Shown piece after piece: positions 1 to 6,846 of a stretch of DNA of 17,077 nucleotides. Both the position numbers and the translations under genes were made by a program. Below the pieces are notes generated by a model. It was not told where the DNA came from and did no database searches. It was given only the letters and a program-made list of their open reading frames with translations. This DNA is from Chloroflexota bacterium (GTDB lineage: Bacteria > Chloroflexota > Ktedonobacteria > Ktedonobacterales > Ktedonobacteraceae): assembly GCA_902810755.1 (NCBI GenBank), contig CADDYT010000138.1:1-17077 (forward strand), written 5' to 3'. Positions within the stretch are counted from its first letter, which is position 1, and every line of letters starts with the position of its first letter.

Positions 1-28
1 ATGTAAATACGATTTTCTTTCGCATACA

Positions 29-55
29 GCCGGTACCCCTCAGCAGGGTACCGGC
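29..55. terminator. Perfect 10-bp hairpin at window start, terminator-like
   Basis: GCCGGTACCC (29-38) pairs perfectly with GGGTACCGGC (46-55) around a 7-nt loop. Neither side has a clear T-run, so intrinsic termination of a gene to the left is only a possibility. It could equally be a dispersed palindrome. Confidence 0.4.
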
Positions 56-72
56 ACATCATTGAAAACGGA

Positions 73-117
73 CTCGGACGTGTCATGCTTCGCTTCATTC
101 AGCATGATACATCCGAG
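73..117. repeat. 17-bp stem-loop, short form of the TGTCATGCT repeat
   Basis: The arms 73-89 and 101-117 are complementary over 17 positions with two wobble-type mismatches, around an 11-nt loop. The left end CGTGTCATGCT is identical to 14240-14250. The loop and right side, TTCGCTTCATTCAGCATGA, closely match 14308-14326. It therefore looks like a condensed copy of the dispersed repeat at 14242-14330, with the middle missing. Confidence 0.6.
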
Positions 118-132
118 AGACTTTTTCATCGC

Positions 133-161
133 TTGCAATGCCTGTGTTAATCATGTATTCT
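133..161 (+). promoter_or_regulatory. Candidate sigma-70-type promoter for the C39-like peptidase
   Basis: TTGCAA (133-138) and TATTCT (156-161) are separated by 17 bp. If used, the transcript starts near 168 and carries the 22-bp hairpin at 210-283 in its 5' untranslated region. The -10 is weak, at 4 of 6 consensus positions. Confidence 0.35.
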
Positions 162-209
162 TGTCTATAGATAGAGTGATGTTCACTCGTAGCAGGCTAT
201 GTAGCAGAC

Positions 210-283
210 ACCATGCCGAGTTTTGTGTAATAGGTATGCTGGATCGGCCTGGCAGTGTTCAATTACACAAAACTCGGCATGGT
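210..283. repeat. Perfect 22-bp inverted repeat upstream of the peptidase gene
   Basis: Positions 210-231 (ACCATGCCGAG...) and 262-283 (...CTCGGCATGGT) are exact reverse complements, with a 30-bp spacer. After one mismatch a further AGA/TCT matches. It ends 57 bp before the ATG at 341. It could be a leader hairpin, an operator, or a non-autonomous palindromic element. Confidence 0.75.
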
Positions 284-340
284 ATCTATGTAGCATTCAC
301 CCCTGGAGTTATCCGGTTCAGCAGCAAAAGGAGGCAGCTT

Positions 341-1306
341 ATGCCCTCGATCAGGCGCAGCTTTTTTCCCGGCGCGATAGCGATTGCGCTGGCCTTGATC
401 GTATTGCAACTGGTATATTTCCAACTGGCGCAGTCGGTGCGGGCCGCTGCACGTTCTGCCGTGCAGGCACAGACCTATCGCTTCTATGGCTCTTCTCACT
501 CGATGATGTATACCGCGACCGGCGACTGGTACCAGCAGCAGGGGAACTGGTGCGGCATCGCCAGTATTCGCGCCATCCAACGCTACGACTGGCTCTATTA
601 TGACGGGGGCAGTCCGCAGTGGGATAACTCGCAGAGCGCAATTCATAACAGGCTCAACTCCTACTCAAGCCCCTGGGGTTCCGGCGGCGGCTACGTAACC
701 TCAGATATCAGCAGGGACTTTGGCACCGACCCGCACTCTGTGGCGTATGGAGCGTGGTACGATACGCCGCCAAGCACCAGCTCGCAGCCCTACTGGTTCC
801 ACAACTGGATTTACCGCACCAGCGCGCTGACCGCGACATACGATCTGAGTACCGACTTTGGCGTCAACACGGTTTCGCACAACGACCCCGTGACCGTAAT
901 GATCGATGCCGGTTATCACTCCTTCGTCATCGATGGCTTCTATGCCAGCAGCGACCCTTCTCTGGGCGGCGATACGCTGCAATCCATCGATACATGGGAT
1001 CCCTGGCTCAACCACGCCAATAACTCGCCTGACGGTACCCATCCCTACAATGCGACCGAGCAGGAAGTCTGGTCGATCAGCGACTGGACATCGCTCGGCA
1101 AGCTCTGGGGCAAAGGCTATGGCAATAGCTCTGATCCTGAGCCGGATACGGCCAACCATTACTACGTGCCGCCATTCCCCAGCTACAACGTTTCGCATCA
1201 CTGGAACACGTACTTCGTCACCATCGAGCAGGATCGCATCAACAACGATTCGACCTCGTTTGATTACGCCATCGACCAGAACGGCCACCTGGCCCCACAC
1301 AACTGA
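341..1306 (+). CDS. Secreted C39-like (papain-fold) cysteine peptidase domain protein
   Basis: 321 aa. The start at 341 is chosen because AAAGGAGG (327-334) sits just upstream and an N-terminal export signal follows at once (basic MPSIRR, hydrophobic core about residues 10-31, then an Ala-rich stretch ending near 43). An upstream in-frame extension to 62 would read through the hairpins. The mature part has a cysteine-peptidase layout: QQQGNWCG with the candidate nucleophile Cys71 preceded by the oxyanion Gln, GYHSFVIDGF with candidate His193, and IDTWDPW with a candidate third residue Asp217 or Asp220. This matches the Peptidase_C39_2 type, whose members cleave peptides or process exported proteins. 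The substrate is unknown. No ABC transporter or bacteriocin gene lies nearby. The protein is rich in Trp, Tyr, Ser and Asn, as expected for a surface or extracellular protein. Confidence 0.75.
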   Translation: MPSIRRSFFPGAIAIALALIVLQLVYFQLAQSVRAAARSAVQAQTYRFYGSSHSMMYTATGDWYQQQGNWCGIASIRAIQRYDWLYYDGGSPQWDNSQSAIHNRLNSYSSPWGSGGGYVTSDISRDFGTDPHSVAYGAWYDTPPSTSSQPYWFHNWIYRTSALTATYDLSTDFGVNTVSHNDPVTVMIDAGYHSFVIDGFYASSDPSLGGDTLQSIDTWDPWLNHANNSPDGTHPYNATEQEVWSISDWTSLGKLWGKGYGNSSDPEPDTANHYYVPPFPSYNVSHHWNTYFVTIEQDRINNDSTSFDYAIDQNGHLAPHN

Positions 1307-1388
1307 TGTGATGAACGTCATAAGGGTCGTCACCATCGATAACCTGGAATAGCAGAGCCCAGACCAGGGGAAGGAGAGGCAGCAAGAG

Positions 1389-2300
1389 ATGTTACAGGCA
1401 AGGAGACGCTCCACCTATCGGAGCTACCATACAAAGGCAAACGTCTACCAGAAGGCAAGGCTTCAGGCGAGCAGGCAGCTTGATACACACAGCAGTCACA
1501 GCGGTTCGGGATCAATCATAGCGACTATCGCAGGGGTTGCATTGGCGCTGCTCGTGGTAGCCGGTTTCGCGTTGATCGGGATTATCGGACACAGCAAAGG
1601 CACGGCCACAGCTTCGGGCGGCGGGCCAGGGACAGTGCCAGCAGGCTATGGCTCGCTCAATCATCCAAAGGGGCCGTGCGGCAACGCCGGGCAGGCAGCC
1701 TGTACAGCGGCACAGCCGAACTGGTTCTCTACATCATCGGCATCACCGGCTGCGGTGGCGGCGGCGATTGCTGGCAGCAGCGATTACCGCTCCATGCAGG
1801 CGCAGTATGGCTACGTGGCGCTGGACACGCCCGCGCTCGTCTACGCCTACGACGCGCATACCGGCATCGCCTATTACGACAGCGACCACTGGGTCGTCTC
1901 GGTGCGCAACGCGGCAGGGATGAGATGCGGCCTCTTCGATTTCGTCTATGATGCCGCCCACCAACGCCTGCGTTTCTCCTCGTTCGGCGTCATCACGCCC
2001 GCCGATCCGCACGCGCAGCAGGCATTCCCCTACATCTCACAGTCTCAGGCTATAGCGGTGCTGAGCAGCGAGCGCAAACTGGGCGTCAAAGGGGGGACAC
2101 AGCCAGAGTTAATCTTTTTCCCGATTGACCCCAGCTATCCCATTCTCACTTCGCCCGCCCATAAGTGGGCAGGCGGCGGCAACTCGCCCATGCTTCCCAT
2201 GTGGTACATCACCGGCAGCGATGGCAACAGCTACTTTATCGGCACCGACCTGCACACCCATACGCGCAGCCAGCTCCCTATCGCCACCACGCAGCCTTGA
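1389..2300 (+). CDS. Hypothetical single-pass membrane protein with large outer domain
   Basis: 303 aa, function not recognised. The start is supported by AAGGAGAG (1371-1378). Residues 1-40 are basic and polar (RRRSTYRSYHTK...), and one transmembrane helix follows at about 43-67 (IIATIAGVALALLVVAGFAL). A Gly/Thr/Pro linker leads to an outer domain of roughly 200 residues with many aromatics and three Cys (PCGNAGQAAC and MRCG), which suggests a folded extracytoplasmic domain. It lies 82 bp downstream of the peptidase gene in the same direction with no terminator seen between, so the two are probably co-transcribed. It could be an anchored partner or substrate of the peptidase, but nothing in the sequence proves that. 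Confidence 0.7.
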   Translation: MLQARRRSTYRSYHTKANVYQKARLQASRQLDTHSSHSGSGSIIATIAGVALALLVVAGFALIGIIGHSKGTATASGGGPGTVPAGYGSLNHPKGPCGNAGQAACTAAQPNWFSTSSASPAAVAAAIAGSSDYRSMQAQYGYVALDTPALVYAYDAHTGIAYYDSDHWVVSVRNAAGMRCGLFDFVYDAAHQRLRFSSFGVITPADPHAQQAFPYISQSQAIAVLSSERKLGVKGGTQPELIFFPIDPSYPILTSPAHKWAGGGNSPMLPMWYITGSDGNSYFIGTDLHTHTRSQLPIATTQP

Positions 2301-2313
2301 TGCGTTGCCTGCC

Positions 2314-2367
2314 CAGGGCGACCGCATCCCCGCAGGGCGACCGCACCCCCCAGGGCGACCGCACCCC
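2314..2367. repeat. Three tandem copies of an ~18-bp CAGGGCGACCGCA unit
   Basis: CAGGGCGACCGCA followed by C/T-rich bases repeats at 2314, 2333 and 2351. The block directly follows the stop codon of the preceding gene. Related GGGCGACC sequence recurs at 2452-2460. Confidence 0.75.
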
Positions 2368-2368
2368 A

Positions 2369-2512
2369 GGCCACCCGCAAGGGGTGGCCCTACTATACGC
2401 GATGTCCCGCAGGGCAAGACGGTGGGGATGGGGGCGGCGTATATTATAGTAGGGGCGACCCCAGAGGCGTTAACTTCAGGCCGCTGCAGGCCAGCCGCCA
2501 GGGGTGGCCTGC
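2369..2512. repeat. Composite palindromic GC-rich intergenic repeat
   Basis: Three inverted pairs are visible: GGCCACCC (2369-2376) with GGGTGGCC (2382-2389) around a GCAAG loop, CCCTACTATA (2388-2397) with TATAGTAGGG (2445-2454), and GCAGGCCA (2486-2493) with TGGCCTGC (2505-2512). The first hairpin recurs at 15074-15094 in the opposite orientation, with loop CTTGC. This is a dispersed element rather than coding sequence, although one reading frame happens to stay open through it. Confidence 0.65.
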
Positions 2513-2568
2513 GGGCTTGCGGTCTCCCCGCGGGTGGGACGGTCGGGACTTTAAGAGAGGATGTAAAT

Positions 2569-3246
2569 ATGGTTTCAAGAAAGATGCTGGTTTGCGCCGC
2601 ATGCTATTTCATGCTCTGTGCGCTGCTCGGCACAGCACTGCTCACGGGATGTGATATTTCCCCATCGGGTATCTCAATTGCCACAGCAACACCCAATCTG
2701 GACGGATCGCCCAAAGGGCCGGGCGCGGCTAATCTGACGGCGACGGCCCGCGCCACGCCTGTCCCTACGCCTGCCTGCCCCATTACGACCGCTGCCTTCG
2801 CCGCGACAACCGACTGGCAGACGTACAGGGACGACCAGTATCATTTCCAATTTGCCTTTCCGCCGCACTGGCAGCCGAATCTCTCTACAGGCGATAGCAA
2901 CGACCATACCGTCGCTGTTTTCCCGCCCGGCACCGCTATTGCGCCGCTGGGCATCGCGGCAGGCTCTCCTGAGTATTTCCAGGTCTCTGTCCTGCTCAAC
3001 GGCACGGCCAGCGACCCGGCCCACGACCCGAACTGGCAACCCGCGCTCTCGCATATCCACATCGGCAGTATCACAACCACTCTCTACGCCCGTCCAATGG
3101 TCGAGTGCGATGAGAAGGATCGCCTGGCGGTGGCCGATTTCGGTTCTCACCATTTCACGTTCTATATGACGGCAAAACCGGCGCAGGCGCAACGAGATAT
3201 TGGCCTTTTCCTGGGCCTGCTGCAAAGCTTTCAGTATACAGAATAG
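2569..3246 (+). CDS. Lipoprotein with PsbP-like domain
   Basis: 225 aa. The ATG at 2569 is chosen over upstream in-frame starts because AGAGAGG (2554-2560) is 8 nt away and a lipoprotein signal peptide follows: MVSRK, a hydrophobic core, then the lipobox LLTGC with lipidated Cys28. The upstream part of the frame is repeat DNA. A Thr/Pro/Ala-rich linker (about 29-80) leads to a domain beginning WQTYRDDQYHFQFAFPPHW. That is the signature opening of PsbP-like domains found in many bacterial surface lipoproteins (a short strand, then Y-x-F-x-P-x-W). The domain runs to the C terminus. Such proteins are thought to be exposed on the outer face of the membrane, but their bacterial function is mostly unknown. 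It is the third exported protein in a row on this strand. Confidence 0.75.
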   Translation: MVSRKMLVCAACYFMLCALLGTALLTGCDISPSGISIATATPNLDGSPKGPGAANLTATARATPVPTPACPITTAAFAATTDWQTYRDDQYHFQFAFPPHWQPNLSTGDSNDHTVAVFPPGTAIAPLGIAAGSPEYFQVSVLLNGTASDPAHDPNWQPALSHIHIGSITTTLYARPMVECDEKDRLAVADFGSHHFTFYMTAKPAQAQRDIGLFLGLLQSFQYTE

Positions 3247-3251
3247 GGGAG

Positions 3252-3653
3252 CTATAACAGACCTGTCGCCTGCACGACGGCGTCAACTTCAAGTTCGACC
3301 AGCCAGTCGGGGTCGATGAAACGCGAGACCTGTACGACGGTGCAGGCGGGTCGAATCTGGCCGAAGTATTCGCCATGAACATGACCCACGCTCTGCCAGT
3401 CCGCTATGTCGGTGAGCAGGATGCGCGTGCGAATGACATCGTTGAGGCTCGCGCCAAGTTGCTCCAGTGAGGCGCGCACAATCTCGATACAGCGCCGCAT
3501 CTGTGCCGCCGCGTCTCCCTGCCCGACCGTCTTCCCGTCGGGGCCGATGGGCGCTGTTCCCGAAACGGCGATGATGCTGCCGACGCGCACGGCTCGCGAA
3601 AAGCCCAGTTCTGGCTCATACGGTGAGCCGCTTGATACTCGTTGTTCTGCCAT
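3252..3653 (-). CDS. RidA/YjgF/YER057c-family protein without the catalytic Arg
   Basis: 133 aa. The ATG at 3653 is preceded by GAGGAGG at 11 nt. The other in-frame ATG, 9 nt upstream, lies only about 2 nt from that site. The typical RidA frame is visible: an N-terminal SSGSPYEPELGFSRAV segment, AVSGTAPIGPDGKTVG, a helix QMRRCIEIVRASLEQLGASLNDVIRTRILLTD, and a C-terminal strand VELEVDAVV. Canonical RidA enzymes deaminate reactive 2-aminoacrylate-type imines with an arginine in a FPARS-like motif. Here the matching motif is RPACT, with Cys104 where the Arg should be, so this belongs with Rid subgroups that lack the arginine and are not expected to have that activity. It is translated 20 nt after the upstream gene's stop, within one operon. 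Confidence 0.85.
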   Translation of the reverse strand: MAEQRVSSGSPYEPELGFSRAVRVGSIIAVSGTAPIGPDGKTVGQGDAAAQMRRCIEIVRASLEQLGASLNDVIRTRILLTDIADWQSVGHVHGEYFGQIRPACTVVQVSRFIDPDWLVELEVDAVVQATGLL

Positions 3654-3672
3654 GTTGAACATATCCTCCTCA

Positions 3673-4452
3673 CTACTCCATCTCATTATAGAGCGAAACC
3701 AGAAAAGCATCTTCGCCGTCGGAGACACGGAAGCATGCAGGGGCCTCTTCGTTGAGAAAACCGGCTGTGCCTCCCAGGGCGGCCAATTCGGCGGTATGCT
3801 CGGTCAGCCATTGATCCAGTTGTGGACGAGGGCGAGGGAGAAAGCGCACGGTTCTGGTCTGGTCAATCACAAAGTGCTTGATGCCGCTCAACTGCTGGAA
3901 GTGATAGCCCATCAACGCCCAGGGGATGTCAGGCTCACCGGGATCAAGGGGAACCGTTGATCTGCTATGATGGCTGTTGCCGCACCATACGAAAAGCCTG
4001 GCCTCTGACGGCAAAGCGTTGAGCGCAGCAAAGATATTGCGGGCTTGCATTTCCTCACGCCAGTTATTGCGCTCTCTTTCCGCAAGATTGGCAGGCTCTT
4101 GAGAGGGATCGGCTTCATAGGCGAGAAGCGTCCAGCCGAGATCGAGCGCGGCCTGGGCAAAGGCGCGCATCTCTGGATGGACAAAGTAATAGCCTGCCTG
4201 CTTCCCTGAGATGTTCCGACTACGATTGAACTCCTCGATGGTTCGCGTATCTAAAGCCTCCATTGCCATGTGGCGCACACCGCACCGGTGTAGCGTGGGC
4301 AGGAGACGCTGGCCGATCAGGCGCGTGCGAATGCAGCGAATGTCGCCGTTATGGGCCTCGTTCATCATAACCACACGCGAACGGCTGAAACCAATTTCTA
4401 CGAGTTCTTCGGGCGAGCGCAGATGATACTGCTGACTGTTCTGATCTTGCAC
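3673..4452 (-). CDS. EreA/ChaN/Tiki-like hydrolase-fold protein
   Basis: 259 aa, starting at GTG 4452 with AGAGAGG 8 nt upstream. Features that recall the erythromycin-esterase / ChaN / TraB-Tiki superfamily are an N-terminal VVMMNEAHNGD (Glu32, His34), AMEALDTR (Glu65), YEAD (112-115), the helix RNNWREEMQARNI (about 128-140), and FVWCGNSHHSR (His161, His162). In that superfamily the Glu/His residues line a metal or haem site or a hydrolytic pocket. The assignment rests on motif spacing, not on overall similarity that I could measure. No signal peptide is present, so the protein is probably cytoplasmic. It forms a two-gene operon with the RidA-family gene. The substrate is unknown, and antibiotic resistance should not be assumed. 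Confidence 0.55.
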   Translation of the reverse strand: MQDQNSQQYHLRSPEELVEIGFSRSRVVMMNEAHNGDIRCIRTRLIGQRLLPTLHRCGVRHMAMEALDTRTIEEFNRSRNISGKQAGYYFVHPEMRAFAQAALDLGWTLLAYEADPSQEPANLAERERNNWREEMQARNIFAALNALPSEARLFVWCGNSHHSRSTVPLDPGEPDIPWALMGYHFQQLSGIKHFVIDQTRTVRFLPRPRPQLDQWLTEHTAELAALGGTAGFLNEEAPACFRVSDGEDAFLVSLYNEME

Positions 4453-4653
4453 AGGAGATGCCTCTCTTTCTCACAGCTTTCTCCAGAAGGGAAACGTTTT
4501 TACACTACGTTTGAGAGACACTATCAGGAGATATTCCGTAACCATTGTAACGCACAAAGTCAAGCAGGCGGACAGGTGATCTATGTCACATTATTTTTGA
4601 TAACCAGATCACAATTGCGTCACTATTAATGGTTGCGATGTTATCGATAGCAA

Positions 4654-4672
4654 AGGGTAGGAAAGCTACCCT
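4654..4672 (+). promoter_or_regulatory. 7-bp hairpin just before the RBS of the 56-aa membrane protein
   Basis: AGGGTAG (4654-4660) pairs with CTACCCT (4666-4672) around GAAAG. It ends about 10 nt before the AAGGG ribosome site (4681-4685) of the gene at 4694, so it could affect translation or mRNA stability. A 7-bp inverted pair, GTGATCT (4576-4582) and AGATCAC (4606-4612), lies farther upstream. The rest of 4453-4693 shows nothing else clear. Confidence 0.35.
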
Positions 4673-4693
4673 GAAAGGAAAAGGGTGAAAGCA

Positions 4694-4864
4694 ATGATGT
4701 ACCTCCTGGTCTGGCTGCTGCTGCTTCTGCTGGTTGCGCTGGGCGTGGTGGGAAGTATCATCGTCGCCCTACCAGAGTATCGCCGACGCATGCGCCGGTT
4801 GGAGCGTCATGACCCCGATCTGCAAAGCGTCCTCTTCGAGGGCAGTAGCTGGGATCTCTGGTAA
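4694..4864 (+). CDS. Small single-pass membrane protein, 56 aa
   Basis: Begins ATGATG and ends at TAA 4862-4864. AAGGG (4681-4685) sits 8 nt before the start. Residues 3-26 are an almost uninterrupted hydrophobic helix (YLLVWLLLLLLVALGVVGSI). A strongly basic segment follows (EYRRRMRRLERHD), which should keep the C terminus in the cytoplasm, and then an acidic/aromatic end with four Trp/Phe residues, the last being LW. No family is recognised. The clean ribosome site, hairpin-bounded position and codon use like the neighbours argue that it is a real gene. It may be a small membrane regulator or subunit, but there is no direct clue. Confidence 0.6.
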   Translation: MMYLLVWLLLLLLVALGVVGSIIVALPEYRRRMRRLERHDPDLQSVLFEGSSWDLW

Positions 4865-4897
4865 TCCGTAGCTCGGGAGACAAAACAACTACCCCTT

Positions 4898-4940
4898 GAT
4901 GGAGATGTGCAAGCATCTCCGTCAGGAGGTATTATTTTTT
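4898..4940 (+). terminator. Likely terminator of the 56-aa gene
   Basis: GATGGAGATG (4898-4907) pairs with CATCTCCGTC (4914-4923) with one G-T pair and a 6-nt loop. A run of six T follows at 4935-4940. The T-run is offset by about 11 nt, which weakens the call. Confidence 0.4.
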
Positions 4941-4941
4941 C

Positions 4942-4985
4942 TATACTATAAGCATATCTTTGCTATCACCTATGCTTATAGTATA
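4942..4985. repeat. Perfect 15-bp AT-rich inverted repeat
   Basis: TATACTATAAGCATA (4942-4956) and TATGCTTATAGTATA (4971-4985) are exact reverse complements around a 14-nt spacer. It sits in the 371-bp gap between the small membrane gene and the response regulator. It could be a terminator stem or a protein-binding operator. The remainder of the gap, 4986-5125, is AT-rich without other clear features. Confidence 0.7.
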
Positions 4986-5125
4986 CTTCTTCCCTTGAAG
5001 AACACGTACACAGCAGGCAGGTAGGAGGGGATGGAAGAGAAGAGAATGTATGCACATCCATTATACTGGATACCGAACTAATTCCGCATAAAAAATAGAT
5101 ATGAATAAATTGTAATCAAATATTA

Positions 5126-5154
5126 TTGACTTTTTCCAGTATGTAGTGTTTAAT
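5126..5154 (+). promoter_or_regulatory. Sigma-70-type promoter of the response regulator gene
   Basis: TTGACT (5126-5131), a 17-bp spacer and TTTAAT (5149-5154), in an AT-rich stretch. This predicts a start near 5161 and a ~75-nt leader before the ATG at 5236. Confidence 0.6.
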
Positions 5155-5235
5155 TCTAGTGGTATTTTCAAAGTTTTGTGGGATGGACTGTACAAGCAAC
5201 CACATCTCACAAAGTTGGGAATGGAAGAGGCGGGT

Positions 5236-5619
5236 ATGAAAAAGCGTATTGTTGTAGTTGATGATCAGGTAGCGATTTTAGAGGTAGTGCAGTTAGCTCT
5301 GGAGATGGAGGGGTACGAGGTGGAAACAAGCCAGACTGGCTCGTATTTTCAGCACATGCATCCCCCGTTTCCCGATCTCATCTTGCTCGATATTTTCCTG
5401 GAAGGGGAAGACGGACGGGAGATCTGTAACAGGCTCAAAGCTGATGAACAGACGAAACACATCCCGGTCGTTTTACTCTCGGCCCATGCGAACAGTGAGC
5501 AAACCATGCGCGATTGTCACACCGATGATTTTCTCGCCAAGCCTTTTCATCTCGATGCGCTTCTCAGACTCGTAGAACAATATGTCAACAGGTCAAGTAC
5601 CTATCATCCCCAGTATTAG
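5236..5619 (+). CDS. Stand-alone receiver-domain response regulator
   Basis: 127 aa, one CheY-like receiver domain and no output domain. The start at 5236 is chosen because AGAGG lies 5 nt upstream; the alternative ATG at 5221 has no ribosome site. Conserved phosphorelay residues are present: the acidic pair Asp9-Asp10, phospho-acceptor Asp52 in LILLDIFLEGEDG, switch Ser82 in VVLLSAHA, and Lys102 in FLAKPF. Proteins of this form pass phosphoryl groups in a relay or act by protein contact (Spo0F/DivK-like) rather than by binding DNA. No histidine kinase is adjacent, so its partner must be encoded elsewhere. The own promoter and 190-bp downstream gap suggest a single-gene transcript. Confidence 0.9.
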   Translation: MKKRIVVVDDQVAILEVVQLALEMEGYEVETSQTGSYFQHMHPPFPDLILLDIFLEGEDGREICNRLKADEQTKHIPVVLLSAHANSEQTMRDCHTDDFLAKPFHLDALLRLVEQYVNRSSTYHPQY

Positions 5620-5703
5620 CTATCGTAACTGAGATGAATTTATGATGGCCGGAAGCAAGACAGGCAGTCAGGCTAGCAGGGGCATCATCTTTCTTCCACC
5701 TGT

Positions 5704-5732
5704 TTGCCAGTCGGTGCGAACAGATGTATAAT
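5704..5732 (+). promoter_or_regulatory. Strong sigma-70-type promoter of the eight-helix membrane protein gene
   Basis: TTGCCA (5704-5709), a 17-bp spacer and a perfect TATAAT (5727-5732). The start is predicted near 5739, about 70 nt before the ATG at 5809. Confidence 0.65.
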
Positions 5733-5808
5733 CTGACAGGGTTGGGAGGGTCTATGCTGTAACTTCCCAACTGCAATCATCACCGGCTAAAAAGGATTGA
5801 AAGATTAG

Positions 5809-6834
5809 ATGATACAGACGCTTCCACTGGTGTTGTTTATTGTGCTGGCGGAGTTGACGATCGGGGCGTTTGGCCTGCTGTACGCGCTGGATGTACGCAA
5901 CGAGGTCAAGCGCAACTTCCTTGTCCTCTACGGCATTATTTACCTGTTCCTGGCAGGTCTGACGCTGCTCTTCCAGCAGAATTTTTCCACCCCGGAACTG
6001 CTGGCAACCTTCCCGCAGCTTGATAAGGCGTGGATCCCCTACGAGACAGTCCCGCTGGTCGCCTTCCTGCTGTTGTTGATCCCCTATAACGTCTTTCTAT
6101 GGATGGATAAGAAGGCAGGAGTGGAGCAGGCAAAGGGGCAGCCAATCGAGGCAGGAGAGAGCGAGGGAGAGCGGGTACAGAAACGCAACTCAACCATGCG
6201 CACGCTGCGCCTTGTCTCCGGCGGAGCTGCTGTGCTGGCGGGCATTTTCACGCTCGCGGTCATGGCGCTGATCTACCGCCCGCTTGGCGATGCCGTCTTT
6301 GGCGGCGTGTTTACTGTTGCTGAGTTTTTTGCTGCTGCCCTCGCGCTTGGCGGCGTTATGACGGCCATGTGGCTCGGTCACTGGTATCTCGTGACGCCCG
6401 CGCTCACAGAGAAGCCGCTGCAATTTGCCGTGACTGTTGTACTGGCAGCCATTCTGGCGCAGGGCATCTTCACCTTCGCGGGCGGCCCGATCACTCCCGC
6501 CGCCAGTATCACTCCTCCTGCCGCCACATCGGTCAAGGCGCAGCCAACCGCGACGGCAACGACGGCGATTACTGCGGCCACACCGACGCCCACTTCCAGT
6601 ACGCCGGTCAAACCATCGAATGTGCCTGTGGTCACGCCGCTCAGCGTCGAGGCGATTGGCTGGCTGCGCATCGCCGTCGGTCTCGTCCTACCGCTCATCC
6701 TCAGCGCGCTGGCCTGGAAACTCATTCGCGATCGCTCGTTCCAGTCCGCCACCGGTATGCTCTACCTCGTGGTGGTAATGGCCCTCGCCGGTGAGTGTCT
6801 CGCGCGCGGTCTTTTCTTGATGGGGCTTTCCTGA
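5809..6834 (+). CDS. Hypothetical polytopic membrane protein with GHWYLVTP motif
   Basis: 341 aa. AAGGA (5792-5796) precedes the ATG at 12 nt. About eight membrane segments are visible, near residues 5-25, 37-56, 81-99, 135-156, 162-188, 204-225, 284-304 and 314-336. A charged cytoplasmic-type loop lies at 100-130 (KKAGVEQAKG...GESEGERVQKR). An extended Ala/Thr/Pro linker (227-279) lies between helices 6 and 7 and is probably exposed outside. The sequence GHWYLVTPALTEKPLQ at 190-205, at the end of helix 5, is the most distinctive motif. It reminds me weakly of polytopic respiratory-anchor proteins, where His in a helix end may bind haem or quinone, but no catalytic subunit gene is nearby. Function is unassigned. 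The gene has its own promoter and ends at a large inverted repeat. Confidence 0.7.
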   Translation: MIQTLPLVLFIVLAELTIGAFGLLYALDVRNEVKRNFLVLYGIIYLFLAGLTLLFQQNFSTPELLATFPQLDKAWIPYETVPLVAFLLLLIPYNVFLWMDKKAGVEQAKGQPIEAGESEGERVQKRNSTMRTLRLVSGGAAVLAGIFTLAVMALIYRPLGDAVFGGVFTVAEFFAAALALGGVMTAMWLGHWYLVTPALTEKPLQFAVTVVLAAILAQGIFTFAGGPITPAASITPPAATSVKAQPTATATTAITAATPTPTSSTPVKPSNVPVVTPLSVEAIGWLRIAVGLVLPLILSALAWKLIRDRSFQSATGMLYLVVVMALAGECLARGLFLMGLS

Positions 6835-6846
6835 TCGGAACAAAGA

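Noticed and set aside
62..340. N-terminal extension of the C39-like peptidase reading frame
   Set aside because: It crosses two hairpin elements and a candidate promoter and has no ribosome site. The start at 341 has a strong ribosome site and is followed immediately by an export signal.
2314..2367. CRISPR array
   Set aside because: The units are about 18 bp, directly abutting, and lack unique spacers.
3673..4452. Erythromycin resistance esterase
   Set aside because: Only superfamily-type motifs are visible. A specific antibiotic-resistance function is not supported.
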